From: Acidobacteriota bacterium
Lineage (GTDB): Bacteria > Acidobacteriota > Blastocatellia > Pyrinomonadales > Pyrinomonadaceae
Reading direction: 5' to 3'
Assembly (NCBI GenBank): GCA_003222895.1
Contig: QHXI01000052.1
Coordinates: forward strand, 1 to 64,000
Length of the DNA: 64,000 nucleotides
A program made the translations under genes and the position numbers. Positions within the stretch are counted from its first letter, which is position 1. Each line of letters begins with the position of its first letter. Below are positions 63,487-64,000 of this stretch, one piece after another. A model generated the notes under the pieces. That model was not told the origin of the DNA. It saw nothing but the letters and a program-made list of their open reading frames with translations, and ran no database searches.

Positions 63487-63945
63487 ATGAAAATCGTAGT
63501 TCCAGTTGGATCGGGTTATGTCGGTACGTTGCTCGCCCGCGCGTTTCACGAGCAGGGTGACGAGGTTGTCGTTCTCAGTCGCACGCCGGCGAACAAGCGC
63601 TGGCGCGTGATTGCGTGGGATGGCGAAAATCTCGGCGAGTGGGCAACTGAATTTGAAGCCGCCGATGCGATCATCAATCTCGCGGGACAGAGCGTGAACT
63701 GTCGCTACACCCCGGAGAATCGCCGCATCATCACCGAGTCGCGTTTAAAATCAACGAAGGTTGTCGGTGGCCCAATGCCGCAAGAAATCTCTGCTTACAG
63801 GCCCGCAAAAATGGTCATTCTTGTGTGTGAGCACTATTCAGCGATCGACGCGCGCCCAATTCGCACGCCGCCGTTCGTCGTGATGGCACGAATCGTTGGT
63901 CCACCCGAACCAAGATCGACGCTGATCTCTTTTGGCATGCGATGA
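63487..63945 (+). pseudogene. TIGR01777-type epimerase, 3' part missing
   Basis: The ATG is chosen because GGAGG lies just upstream and VPVGSGYVGTLLARAFHEQG gives a Rossmann start. Residues 1 to about 92 match the family (DGENLGEWATEFEAADAIINLAGQS, CRYTPENRRIITESR, STKVVG). After that the sequence is unrelated (GGPMPQEISAYRPAK...). About 200 residues are missing compared with the usual length of about 300. The gene runs straight into the end of a minus-strand DUF4097 gene, so the 3' part has been lost by a deletion or rearrangement, or the contig is misjoined. Confidence 0.8.
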
Positions 63946-64000
63946 CGCTCGGTCAAGGGAACGTTCAAGGCAAAATCCGAACTGACGTTGCCATTCGTAG
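63834..64000 (-). CDS. DUF4097-like protein, C-terminal part
   Basis: Reading the minus strand from the window end, the last 54 residues are TNGNVSSDFALNVPL... and GGPTIRAITTNGGVRIGRA, a pattern of the DUF4097 beta-strand repeat (adhesin-like) family, ending with a TAG at 63834-63836. The gene's start is outside the window. It overlaps the tail of the truncated epimerase on the other strand. Confidence 0.65.
   Translation of the reverse strand, partial: TNGNVSSDFALNVPLTERHRMPKEISVDLGSGGPTIRAITTNGGVRIGRASIAE

Overview
This window looks like part of a chromosome of an Acidobacteriota bacterium, most likely of the Blastocatellia/Pyrinomonadales type. That is inferred from gene content, not from a marker gene. 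The pointers are a paired secreted amidohydrolase locus, an Oar-like TonB receptor with an N-terminal carboxypeptidase-regulatory domain, secreted carboxypeptidase-regulatory/TPR proteins, an FHA-GGDEF protein, a poly-HAMP hybrid kinase and very many palindromic intergenic repeats. I see no rRNA, tRNA, CRISPR array, prophage or transposase gene.

Layout. 1-4 kb: two amidohydrolases, a TonB_C-type periplasmic protein and an HD phosphohydrolase. 4.5-10 kb: the TonB receptor and two CarboxypepD_reg/TPR paralogues, with good terminators at about 7.8 and 10.1 kb. 10-29 kb: housekeeping and accessory genes (ribA, FHA-GGDEF, two secreted unknowns, larA, a CDF exporter, an S9 peptidase, GT9, a PBP4-type carboxypeptidase, DUF4388, a LeuA-like synthase, a YjjX-like NTPase, nadE, xerD and two GNATs). 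28.8-29.7 kb: a fluoride riboswitch-crcB-DUF190 cassette. 29.7-37.6 kb: an operon of two very large sensor kinases, both broken. 37.9-41.4 kb: a ribonuclease E/G with a huge insertion in its S1 domain, divergent from a small acyl-carrier-like protein.

41.4-57.5 kb: a surface-polysaccharide operon on the minus strand. In transcription order it encodes a bi-domain oxidoreductase, UDP-GlcNAc 2-epimerase, a heparinase-like protein, a polysaccharide deacetylase-like protein, an unknown helical protein, a formyltransferase, an asparagine-synthase-type amidotransferase, a flippase, a methyltransferase, GT4, a second methyltransferase and a GT39-like protein. Many junctions are 4-bp ATGA overlaps, so the block is probably co-transcribed and builds and exports one modified glycan. 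57.9-64 kb: small membrane proteins (CD225, TM2, DUF2752), a HicBA toxin-antitoxin pair, two thioesterases, a HAD phosphatase, an acyl-CoA ligase, a truncated TIGR01777 epimerase and the 3' end of a DUF4097 gene.

Two patterns cut across the whole window. First, at least four long genes (two kinases, flippase, heparinase) carry a short internal deletion that removes a conserved block and shifts the frame; hicA has a probable one-base shift, and the epimerase has lost its 3' two thirds. This is either real gene decay or a systematic assembly defect. Second, several families of 20-100 bp palindromic repeats fill the intergenic regions and have in places been absorbed into proteins: protein ends of two GNATs and a formyltransferase, and interior loops of an acyl-CoA ligase and probably a deacetylase. 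No REP-associated transposase is encoded here.
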